Assembly: GCA_026989045.1 (NCBI GenBank)
Contig: JALSJY010000035.1
Coordinates: 1-26,850 of the forward strand
Source: Hyphomicrobiales bacterium
GTDB taxonomy: Bacteria; Pseudomonadota; Alphaproteobacteria; Rhizobiales; Devosiaceae
Reading direction: 5' to 3'
DNA length: 26,850 nucleotides
Shown here one piece after another: positions 6,795-13,781 of the stretch. Position 1 is the first letter of the stretch, and every line of letters starts with the position of its first letter. The notes beneath the pieces are model-generated. The model was given only the letters and a program-made list of their open reading frames with translations. It had not been told where the DNA came from and did no database searches. A program made the position numbers and the translations under genes.

Positions 6795-8023
6795 ATAAAA
6801 CTAAACTAACTGACTTTACTTGGTGGACATTGCTAGCTTTATTATTGTTGGCTACCCCAATAATTGGCACAATAGCGGCTGCCTTGGTGCTAATATTAAC
6901 TCTTTTAGCCTCTCCATTGATTTTTAATAAACAGGCGTTAAATGAGCTAAAAAGACAGCCAATGATTATCATGTTTTCTATTAGCTTTATTGTCTTTGCT
7001 TTTTTCACTTCATTGTCAGTTAAAACACCAAATGATTTATTAGTAATATTTGCCTTCATGCCTTTCCTTACAAGCGCTGTAGCTTATTCTTTAGCAAGAA
7101 GATATGCCAGCAAAAAAACGGCTATAATAATTCTTTCAATGTGTTTAATTGGTGCTGGCATAACAATAGTAATAGCACTTTTTGATATGTATGTTTTGAA
7201 TTCATACCGCCCTAGAGGGTTTTTCTCTGGCGTTATCACCCTATCAATGGTTGGCACAACGCTTGGTATTGTTGCAGGTATGGGTATATTTTTAGTTGAT
7301 GGTTTTAAAAAAATAATTTTTATCTTGGGACCAATTTTTGCATTGATAATCATTGCACTTACCCAATCTCGAGGCACGGCGATTGCCATTCCTATTTTAG
7401 CATTTTTATATTTTATCTCTGCAATACGAAGGGTCAAAACTATAAGAGCAAAATTATTTATTACTATTATTTCAGCTATTCTGGCTTTTCTTGCCCTTTA
7501 TTTTATTTCTCAATATTCAACAAGAATAGCCGCAATAACTAGTTTATTCACCCAATATTTTACCCATGGTTTATCTAGCCTTAAAAGCGCAAATATTCGT
7601 ATTGAGATGTTTCAAGCTGGCTGGGAGTTGTTTTTAAACTCACCAATATTTGGCTATGGTTGGACAAATATGAGCGAAATGGCTTTCACTGTGCTTGACA
7701 TAAATAAATATGATGACCGCTTAATAAAATATTTCCAATTCCATAATGATTTTCTAAATTATGCGTTTTCAATTGGAATAATCGGTATTATATGTTTTTT
7801 TGCTTTCCTTAGCGCACCATTTGTCGGTGCATTAAAAACTCCAAAAGATAGTTTATTTGGTTTTAGGGTTGAAATTACCCTGCTTATGGGTGCGCTCTAT
7901 GCTATTTCAGGACTTACTGGGGGAACGTTAAGCCATGGTCTACTCATCACTCTTTATGCAATGATAGGCGCATTAGTTTTAGGGGCGATGCGTGATGAGG
8001 CTTTTGTTGAAGGAAAATCTTAG
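6791..8023 (+). CDS. O-antigen ligase / Wzy-like polytopic membrane protein
   Basis: A 410-residue inner-membrane protein with about ten to twelve hydrophobic segments. Signs of the O-antigen ligase (WaaL/Wzy_C) superfamily are TQSRGTAIAIP before a large periplasmic loop, then IRIEMFQAGWELFLNSPIFG, GYGW and FHNDFLNYAFSIGIIG, where the conserved HNxxL histidine is H318. Such proteins move undecaprenyl-linked glycans onto lipid A core, polymerise them, or glycosylate proteins. The start is GTG at 6791, overlapping the DUF4170 stop. The 3' end is 1 bp from the stop of the convergent LpxB-related gene. The exact glycan and acceptor cannot be told. In related genomes this slot often holds waaA. 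Confidence 0.82.
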   Translation: MNKTKLTDFTWWTLLALLLLATPIIGTIAAALVLILTLLASPLIFNKQALNELKRQPMIIMFSISFIVFAFFTSLSVKTPNDLLVIFAFMPFLTSAVAYSLARRYASKKTAIIILSMCLIGAGITIVIALFDMYVLNSYRPRGFFSGVITLSMVGTTLGIVAGMGIFLVDGFKKIIFILGPIFALIIIALTQSRGTAIAIPILAFLYFISAIRRVKTIRAKLFITIISAILAFLALYFISQYSTRIAAITSLFTQYFTHGLSSLKSANIRIEMFQAGWELFLNSPIFGYGWTNMSEMAFTVLDINKYDDRLIKYFQFHNDFLNYAFSIGIIGIICFFAFLSAPFVGALKTPKDSLFGFRVEITLLMGALYAISGLTGGTLSHGLLITLYAMIGALVLGAMRDEAFVEGKS

Positions 8024-8024
8024 G

Positions 8025-9167
8025 CTAGCTGATAATATCAGCAATTACGACCCTGAGTGTGCCTGTTGAGCCAATACGAGAAACTCCAATTTTGCCCATT
8101 CTATTGCGCTCTTTTTTGTCTAAAAGCAGTTTTTTTATTATTTGCGCGAGTTCATTCTTATCCTTAGAGGTAAAAATATGAGATTCTGAGGCCAATAATT
8201 TCCTATCAGCAATACGTTTTGGACGATCTTCGTCAGAAATAAAAGATATTACAGGCTTTCCTAAACCAAGAGCTTGTAGTGCTAAAGTGCCTGCCTGACT
8301 AAGTAATAAATCAGCTATTTCAATAATATTTCCAGCTACATCGTGGCTAAGATTAAGCCTCAAATTACCATCACTCAAATAGCCAAGATCAGCGGCTTGT
8401 TTTGATATAGGTTCATAATATTGCATTAAAGTTGCCTGAGATAACTCATCAATTGAAATGTCTTTAGCAACAGCTACAAAAATATCAGGGGTTAATTCCT
8501 TTGGTAATTTCCTTAAAGCATCAACTTGAAATTTTAAATTTTCTGCAGTGGTTTTTCGTGAACCAGGCAAAACCACAATTGCAGATTTTTTGCTTCTATG
8601 TTGCTTAACGTCATAATCTCCAAAGGGAATTATATCTATCATAATATTACCCTTTGAAATTGCATCAATTCCAAAATCACGCAATGAAGCGGCAAGAATA
8701 TCATCACGGCAATAGACCTTTAGCGATGTTTTCTTAATCGCCCAGCGCTCTAGCCAAATATATTTATGCGCATAGCCATTTTTATAAACATCAAGATAAA
8801 TATCTATTTTTAGACCCGCCAGTGCTGAAAGAATAGGGATTGTAGCATCGCCAACTACAATAACTTTATCATATTTTCCTTTTATGGAGCGCAAAAATTT
8901 AATCGTACGCCAAGTGCCAGAAATCATGCCGCCTTTAACATCTTTAGCAATTGATCCAGCCTGCCTATGCCCTTGTGAGGGGATATGTAAGCGAGGGCCA
9001 ATAATTGGGCAAATATTTTCATAAGCATTGCCAAATCCAATTATTGGATAAGCCTCAACCAAAATATTTTTGGGTAGGTTTTTTATGATAGAGGCGGTGA
9101 TTGAATCTTCGCCATTGCCGTTTGAGATGAATAAAACTCGCTTAAGATATTTTTTATCTGCACTCAA
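8025..9167 (-). CDS. Lipid-A-disaccharide synthase-related glycosyltransferase (COG4370/TIGR03492-like)
   Basis: A 380-residue GT-B fold protein. The N-terminus VLFISNGNGEDSITASI (11-27) is the hallmark of the LpxB-related family known mainly from cyanobacteria and some other bacteria, not of true LpxB. Further visible parts are VIVVGDATIPILSAL (102-116), VLPGSRKTTAENL (199-211), where the second Rossmann domain starts, and ADLLLSQAGTLALQALGLGKPVISF near residues 287-311, the nucleotide-sugar side. The substrate is unknown. The start overlaps the stop of DUF2093 by 4 nt, so it is the last gene of an xseA-DUF2093 operon. In relatives this position beside DUF2093 is often occupied by lpxK. Family call is from memory of the motif and is fairly sure. 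Confidence 0.8.
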   Translation of the reverse strand: MSADKKYLKRVLFISNGNGEDSITASIIKNLPKNILVEAYPIIGFGNAYENICPIIGPRLHIPSQGHRQAGSIAKDVKGGMISGTWRTIKFLRSIKGKYDKVIVVGDATIPILSALAGLKIDIYLDVYKNGYAHKYIWLERWAIKKTSLKVYCRDDILAASLRDFGIDAISKGNIMIDIIPFGDYDVKQHRSKKSAIVVLPGSRKTTAENLKFQVDALRKLPKELTPDIFVAVAKDISIDELSQATLMQYYEPISKQAADLGYLSDGNLRLNLSHDVAGNIIEIADLLLSQAGTLALQALGLGKPVISFISDEDRPKRIADRKLLASESHIFTSKDKNELAQIIKKLLLDKKERNRMGKIGVSRIGSTGTLRVVIADIIS

Positions 9168-9385
9168 GATTCATTTCCATACTTCAAATAAGCTTCAACC
9201 GCAGCATCAACATCAACATAAGCCTCTTGCCTATCAACACTCCAATATTTAAGATCAACAACGGGAATGATTTTACCGCTAATAGCGCAACGCACAAATG
9301 TGCCAGCTTCAAGCACTTTAAAATCAGCATCAAAATAGCGCAATTTTGCTTCGCTTCGCCCAAATTTCTGCTCTAAAATATCCAT
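9164..9385 (-). CDS. DUF2093 domain protein
   Basis: A 73-residue protein that is essentially one DUF2093 domain: RSEAKLRYFDADFKVLEAG, then FVRCAISGKIIPVVDLKYWS and VDRQEAYVDVDAAVEAYLKY. The family is small, alphaproteobacterial and of unknown function. I placed the start at the ATG at 9385 because AAGAGA (9397-9392) lies 6 nt upstream. An ATG at 9391 or a TTG at 9406 in the same frame are alternatives; the TTG would overlap the xseA stop. The stop overlaps the start of the LpxB-related gene by 4 nt. The two cysteines usual in zinc ribbons are not both present (only one visible), so a zinc site is not supported. Confidence 0.85.
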   Translation of the reverse strand: MDILEQKFGRSEAKLRYFDADFKVLEAGTFVRCAISGKIIPVVDLKYWSVDRQEAYVDVDAAVEAYLKYGNES

Positions 9386-9402
9386 CTTCATTCTCTTTTT
9401 AA

Positions 9403-10953
9403 TCAAAACAGGCTAGATTGTCCGTCATCTTTTTTACTAAGCTTTGGCTTTATTTTAGCCTTTGGTTTGGCTATTTCATTATCTGCAACTATGACAGAAA
9501 TTTTATCATCAGCAAATTGAATATTCAACAATTGATTAGTTTTCACCTGCTTGCCTGAGCGAACCAACTTATCTTTATCATCACTGACAATCGCAAATCC
9601 ACGTTGTAAAACCGACTTATAACTAAGGCTTTTTAATAATTTTCCAAAGCCAATAAGTTGATTATTCTTATCATTTTTTACCCGCTCAAAGGCAATAGGC
9701 ATTCGCTTTGATAATTGCATCAATTCATTATCAAAATCATGCTTTTGCTTAATAAGCGAGCGGGAGGAAAGGCGTGGAGTGATTTTTGCTAGCATTAAAG
9801 CTTTTTGTTGCTTTGCATTAAATAATCCAGATAAAAGCCTGCTTGATAAGGTATCAAGCTTTTTAGAAGCTAATAAAATTAACCCATCTGGCCTTCCTAA
9901 GTTTGAAGAAATTTTAGCTAGCTGTAGTCTTTTTTTATCCTTAGCACTTCGCAACCCAGCACTTAATTTCTCAGCTGCAAAGTCAAGCCTTTGACGAGCA
10001 AAAGATAATAGATCAGAGGGGCGCGGCAGGCCACCAGCACATGCACGAACCTTATCCTTAAAACTAGATAAAAAGCGCTGCACCGCGTTACGTAAGCGCA
10101 AACCCATATCGTCAACATAAGCAATTAAATCAATTCGAACAGGCACAGCAATTTCCGCCGCTCCCGTTGGAGTTGGCGCGCGCTTATCTGCTGCATAATC
10201 AATCAAAGTCACATCGGTTTCATGCCCAATTGCCGAAATTATTACAATTTCACTTTCAGCCACCGCCCTGACAACTTCTTCTTCGTTAAAGCCCCAAAGG
10301 TCTTCAACTGATCCGCCACCACGAGCCACAATGATTAAATCAGGACGCTTAATTATTGAATTTTCATCAAAACTATTAAACCCTTTAATTGCCGCCGCTA
10401 CTTCTGATGCGCAGGTTTTGCCCTGCACCCTAACAGGCCAAATAATTACATTTGTTGGAAAACGCTCTTCAAGCCGATGAATAATATCTCTAATTACCGC
10501 CCCGCTTGGTGAAGTAATCACCCCAATTATTCTTGGCAAATAGGGCAGGGCTTGTTTTTTACTCTCATCAAATAATCCCTCTAAGGCCAGTTTTTTCTTA
10601 CGCGCTTCAAGCAAAGCCATCAAAGCGCCTTCTCCTGCTGGCTCAACACTTTCAACAATAATCTGATATTTTGACTGACCAGCAAAAGTTGTTAGCCGCC
10701 CTGTGACTATAACCTCCAACCCTTGCTCTGGCTGAAAACTCCAGCGCGAGGCAACTCCCTTCCAAGCTACAGCTGAAATCACTGATTTATCATCTTTAAG
10801 GTCAAAATAAATATGCCCCGAACCTGGACGAGATAAACGCCCAACCTCGCCACGTATTCGCACATGCGAAAAAGCATCTTCCACGCAATTTTTTATCGCT
10901 CCAGATATTTCTGAAACGCTATATTCATGTGTATTAGTTGCTTTTTCTTTCAT
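9403..10953 (-). CDS. xseA: Exodeoxyribonuclease VII large subunit
   Basis: A 516-residue nuclease subunit that, with several XseB subunits, degrades single-stranded DNA in both directions. The N-terminal OB-fold (about 10-105: EYSVSEISGAIKNCVEDAF, GEVGRLSRPGSGHIYFDLKD) binds DNA. The catalytic region shows TSPSGAVIRDI (147-157), VARGGGSVEDLWGFNEE (209-225), GHETDVTLIDYAAD (243-256) and RAPTPTGAAE (258-267). The long coiled-coil C-terminal part (about 285-440) is where XseB binds. All catalytic blocks are intact. It is the first gene of a minus-strand operon and is divergent from purD. xseB is not in the window. Confidence 0.96.
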   Translation of the reverse strand: MKEKATNTHEYSVSEISGAIKNCVEDAFSHVRIRGEVGRLSRPGSGHIYFDLKDDKSVISAVAWKGVASRWSFQPEQGLEVIVTGRLTTFAGQSKYQIIVESVEPAGEGALMALLEARKKKLALEGLFDESKKQALPYLPRIIGVITSPSGAVIRDIIHRLEERFPTNVIIWPVRVQGKTCASEVAAAIKGFNSFDENSIIKRPDLIIVARGGGSVEDLWGFNEEEVVRAVAESEIVIISAIGHETDVTLIDYAADKRAPTPTGAAEIAVPVRIDLIAYVDDMGLRLRNAVQRFLSSFKDKVRACAGGLPRPSDLLSFARQRLDFAAEKLSAGLRSAKDKKRLQLAKISSNLGRPDGLILLASKKLDTLSSRLLSGLFNAKQQKALMLAKITPRLSSRSLIKQKHDFDNELMQLSKRMPIAFERVKNDKNNQLIGFGKLLKSLSYKSVLQRGFAIVSDDKDKLVRSGKQVKTNQLLNIQFADDKISVIVADNEIAKPKAKIKPKLSKKDDGQSSLF

Positions 10954-11012
10954 AGGAATATAAGTGCATGTTAATAGTGTTATTAGTCAAGAGTGTATGA
11001 AAACTGTTTTGT

Positions 11013-11080
11013 TGTTCTAAGCGAAAGTGAAGGGTCTTTTATGATGGAATATTAGATATTTCGCTTCGCTCAATATGACA
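11013..11080. repeat. Degenerate palindromic dispersed repeat (TGTCATTCTGAG type), copy 2
   Basis: The left arm (11013-11037, TGTTCTAAGCGAAAGTGAAG then GGTCT) is mirrored by the right arm (11054-11080, AGATATTTCGCTTCGCTCAA then TATGACA). The arms match the layout at 5585-5653. It sits in the 153-bp gap between the divergent xseA and purD starts, so it may contribute to or disturb their promoters. Confidence 0.6.
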
Positions 11081-11106
11081 AAGCAGTTTATTTAGATAGG
11101 AATATT

Positions 11107-12393
11107 ATGAGAGTTTTACTAATTGGATCAGGCGGGAGAGAGCATGCGCTTGCTTGGAAAATTAACCAATCAAAACAACTTGAAAAACTTTTTATAGCGT
11201 CTGGAAACGGCGGCACTGAAAATTTTGCCACCAATATAAAACTTGATGTAACAAATCACGATGAGGTAATAAAATTCTGCCAAAGTGAAAAAATTGACCT
11301 TATTATAATTGGACCTGAAGTGCCGTTAGTTGCTGGCATTGTTGATGATTTGCAAAAAGCAGGATTTAACGTCTTTGGCCCAACAAAAGCCGCGGCACAA
11401 TTGGAGGGGTCAAAAGCCTTTACCAAAAAACTTTGCGATGAAATGAATATTCCAACCGCCGCTTATGCAAAATTTGATGCTCTTGAGCCAGCGCTAGAAT
11501 ATATCAAAGCTCAAAGCTTCCCGATAGTTATTAAAGCCGATGGATTAGCAGCTGGCAAAGGCGTTACAATCGCTACTAATTTAGAAGAAGCAAATGATGC
11601 AATTTCAGATTGTTTTTCTGGCGTATTTGGTGAGGCAGGCTCAGAATTAGTAATAGAAGAATTTTTAGAGGGCGAAGAATTATCAATCTTTGCTGTAAGT
11701 GATGGCAAAAATTTCATCACTCTTGCCTCAGCCCAAGATCATAAACGCGCCTATGATGGCGATAAGGGGCCAAACACTGGTGGCATGGGCGCTTATTCTC
11801 CTGCCCCATTGCTTGACGATAAACTGCTCAAGCGTATTGAGAGTGAAATCATAGCACCGACCATTAATGGCATGGCAATACGAGGCATGCCCTTTAGCGG
11901 CGTTCTCTTTGCTGGTTTAATGGTAAAGAATGGCGCGCCATTTCTTATCGAGCATAATGCTCGCTTTGGCGACCCTGAATGTCAGGTGCTAATGATGCGC
12001 CTTAACAGCGATATTTTAGAGTTGTTAATGGCCAGCGCACGGGGTGATATTTCTGATATAAAGTTAGCTTGGAGCAACAAAGCCGCTCTAACAGTGGTGA
12101 TGGCGGCAAAGGGTTATCCTGTCTCTTATGAAAAAGGCGATGAGATAAAAATAAACCAGCCAGATGATGAAAATATTCAAATTTTCCATGCTGGCACTTT
12201 ATTAAAGGGCGATAAAATAATAGCCAATGGCGGGCGGGTATTAAACATTACAGCAATTGGAGATGATGTTGAGCAGGCACAAAAATCAGCTTATCAAGCA
12301 ATTAAAAATATCGACTGGCAGAATAGTTTTTATCGCACAGATATTGGTTGGCGAGCAGTTTCTCGCAATAAATCTCCAGCAGATAACAAATAA
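11107..12393 (+). CDS. purD: Phosphoribosylamine-glycine ligase PurD
   Basis: A 428-residue ATP-grasp enzyme of de novo purine synthesis that joins phosphoribosylamine to glycine. Visible parts are the N-terminal MRVLLIGSGGREHALAWKI (1-19), GPEVPLVAGIVDDLQ, the ATP-grasp loop KADGLAAGKGVTIA, the glycine/phosphate signature DHKRAYDGDKGPNTGGMGAY and the metal-binding EHNARFGDPECQVLM. Length is typical (about 420-430). It is followed after 51 bp by the patatin-like gene on the same strand. A repeat element lies just upstream of the start. Nothing is missing. Confidence 0.97.
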   Translation: MRVLLIGSGGREHALAWKINQSKQLEKLFIASGNGGTENFATNIKLDVTNHDEVIKFCQSEKIDLIIIGPEVPLVAGIVDDLQKAGFNVFGPTKAAAQLEGSKAFTKKLCDEMNIPTAAYAKFDALEPALEYIKAQSFPIVIKADGLAAGKGVTIATNLEEANDAISDCFSGVFGEAGSELVIEEFLEGEELSIFAVSDGKNFITLASAQDHKRAYDGDKGPNTGGMGAYSPAPLLDDKLLKRIESEIIAPTINGMAIRGMPFSGVLFAGLMVKNGAPFLIEHNARFGDPECQVLMMRLNSDILELLMASARGDISDIKLAWSNKAALTVVMAAKGYPVSYEKGDEIKINQPDDENIQIFHAGTLLKGDKIIANGGRVLNITAIGDDVEQAQKSAYQAIKNIDWQNSFYRTDIGWRAVSRNKSPADNK

Positions 12394-12444
12394 TAAATTC
12401 TAATCTGCTACAAAAATTTTATAAAATAATCAAAGAGATAAAAA

Positions 12445-13308
12445 GTGACAACAATTAAAGGCCCACGCATCGGAATAGCGCTTGGTGGAGGATCATCACG
12501 AGGCTTAATGCACATTCCTTTTGTTGAGGCGATGGACGAAATGGGTTTGCGCCCTTCTGTTATTGCTGGCACATCAATTGGCTCGCTTGTTGGTGCAGGT
12601 TGGGCAGCAGGAATGAGCGGTAAAGAAATCCGCGAACATTCAATAAAAGTGCTTGGCAATATGCGCTCAATCACTTCTCGACTTTGGAAAACTCAAATTA
12701 AAGACTTACGGAACTTGTTTAAAAACGGAATTTCAACACAACTTGATCCATTAACTATTGTTGAGGCCTTTTTACCAGAGGGTTTCCCAAAAGAATTTGA
12801 AGGCCTGAGAACCCCACTTTATATCATCGCAACTGATTTTAGATCATGGCATCAGGTGATATTTCACACAGGTGAAATCATTCCCGCCATTGCTGGCTCA
12901 ATTGCCATTCCCTCTTTATTTAAGCCAGTAGAATTTGATGGCCGATTATTAGTTGATGGTGGGGTGGTAAACCCTTTGCCGCTTGATTCGGCTTCGATTG
13001 GCACAGATATTACTATTGCTATTGATGTTAATGGCGACCCAAGTAATCGCACTAGCATTAAAGAGCCCTCAGCGATTGATGTAACGCTTGGCTCAGCTCA
13101 AATTATGATGCATTCACTCACCGCCCATAATATTGCCGCCTACCCACCAGATTTATATGTCCGCCCCCATGTTAAAGAATTTGGCGCTTATGAATATTGG
13201 AGAGTGCGTGAAATAATTGAAGAGGGCGAAAAGGACAAAGATCAATTCAAACGAGATGTTTCAAAACTAATAGAAGATTTTATCGTCTCAAGGCAAAGAA
13301 TTTCGTAA
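12445..13308 (+). CDS. Patatin-like phospholipase (RssA/NTE-type)
   Basis: A 287-residue cytoplasmic serine hydrolase of the patatin family. The oxyanion-hole loop GGGSSRG (14-20), nucleophile elbow GTSIG (42-46, Ser44) and the second dyad member in VDGGVVNPLP (170-179, Asp171) are all present, so it should be catalytic. Family members release fatty acids from membrane phospholipids or lysophospholipids; the natural substrate here is unknown. The start is GTG at 12445 with AAAGAG about 8 nt upstream. The 3' end overlaps the convergent tadA gene by 29 bp. The family is often found beside purD in Hyphomicrobiales by my recollection. Confidence 0.9.
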   Translation: MTTIKGPRIGIALGGGSSRGLMHIPFVEAMDEMGLRPSVIAGTSIGSLVGAGWAAGMSGKEIREHSIKVLGNMRSITSRLWKTQIKDLRNLFKNGISTQLDPLTIVEAFLPEGFPKEFEGLRTPLYIIATDFRSWHQVIFHTGEIIPAIAGSIAIPSLFKPVEFDGRLLVDGGVVNPLPLDSASIGTDITIAIDVNGDPSNRTSIKEPSAIDVTLGSAQIMMHSLTAHNIAAYPPDLYVRPHVKEFGAYEYWRVREIIEEGEKDKDQFKRDVSKLIEDFIVSRQRIS

Positions 13309-13726
13309 GCAATAAACCTGCCGCCTGCTCCTCAATTCCACCAATAACCTCTGGCTTATGATGACAGGTCTTTGCGCTAAAAAACCGCACACCATTATCA
13401 ACCGCTCCACCTTTTTTATCTTCTGCCCCATAATAAACCCGCCTAATTTTAGCTAGCGAGATCGCCCCAGCACACATGGTGCAAGGCTCAAGTGTTACAT
13501 AAAGATCGCATTTCTTTAGGCGGCTTTCATTCAAAATTAAAAGCGCCTTCCTAATGGCCAAAATTTCCGCATGCGCTGTTTGATCATTTAACTCACGCAT
13601 TTTATTACGCTCCTTAACAATCACTTTTCCATTATGAACAATCACCGCTCCAACAGGCACTTCCCCATGCTTTGCACTAAGCTTAGCTTGCTCTAACGCT
13701 TGTTTCATTGGGGAGATAATATTCAA
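13280..13726 (-). CDS. tadA: tRNA-specific adenosine deaminase TadA
   Basis: A 148-residue zinc deaminase that converts A34 to inosine in tRNA-Arg(ACG). The zinc ligands and catalytic Glu are visible as TAHAEIL (His52, Glu54) and LEPCTMCAGAI (Cys82, Cys85), with the family GEVPVGAVIV (21-30). I put the start at TTG 13726, because AAAAAAGG lies about 9 nt upstream and the result (NIISPMKQALEQA) matches the family N-terminus. A TTG at 13759 would extend into the mutL leader, and the ATG at 13708 lacks a ribosome site. The gene is divergent from mutL, and its 3' end overlaps the patatin gene by 29 bp. Confidence 0.93.
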   Translation of the reverse strand: MNIISPMKQALEQAKLSAKHGEVPVGAVIVHNGKVIVKERNKMRELNDQTAHAEILAIRKALLILNESRLKKCDLYVTLEPCTMCAGAISLAKIRRVYYGAEDKKGGAVDNGVRFFSAKTCHHKPEVIGGIEEQAAGLLLTKFFALRR

Positions 13727-13760
13727 ACTGTTTGAACCTTTTTTAAAATTGATACACAAT
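13722..13760 (+). promoter_or_regulatory. Candidate mutL promoter with a palindrome over its -35
   Basis: TTGAAC (13732-13737) and CACAAT (13755-13760) are spaced 17 nt, a moderate sigma-70-like match. A perfect 15-bp palindrome TTCAAACTGTTTGAA (13722-13736; 7-bp arms, one central base) overlaps the -35 and also the tadA TTG start codon. A protein bound here could affect both genes. Promoter strength and any binding are inference. Confidence 0.4.
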
Positions 13761-13781
13761 GATTATAAGGAGAATCAATCT

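Noticed and set aside
6766..7437. Minus-strand open frames inside the O-antigen-ligase-like gene
   Set aside because: They are antisense shadows of a membrane protein gene, with no ribosome site and no recognisable domain.
13727..13759. TTG at 13759 as the tadA start
   Set aside because: It lacks a ribosome site and lies in the mutL promoter region; TTG 13726 has AAAAAAGG upstream and fits family length.
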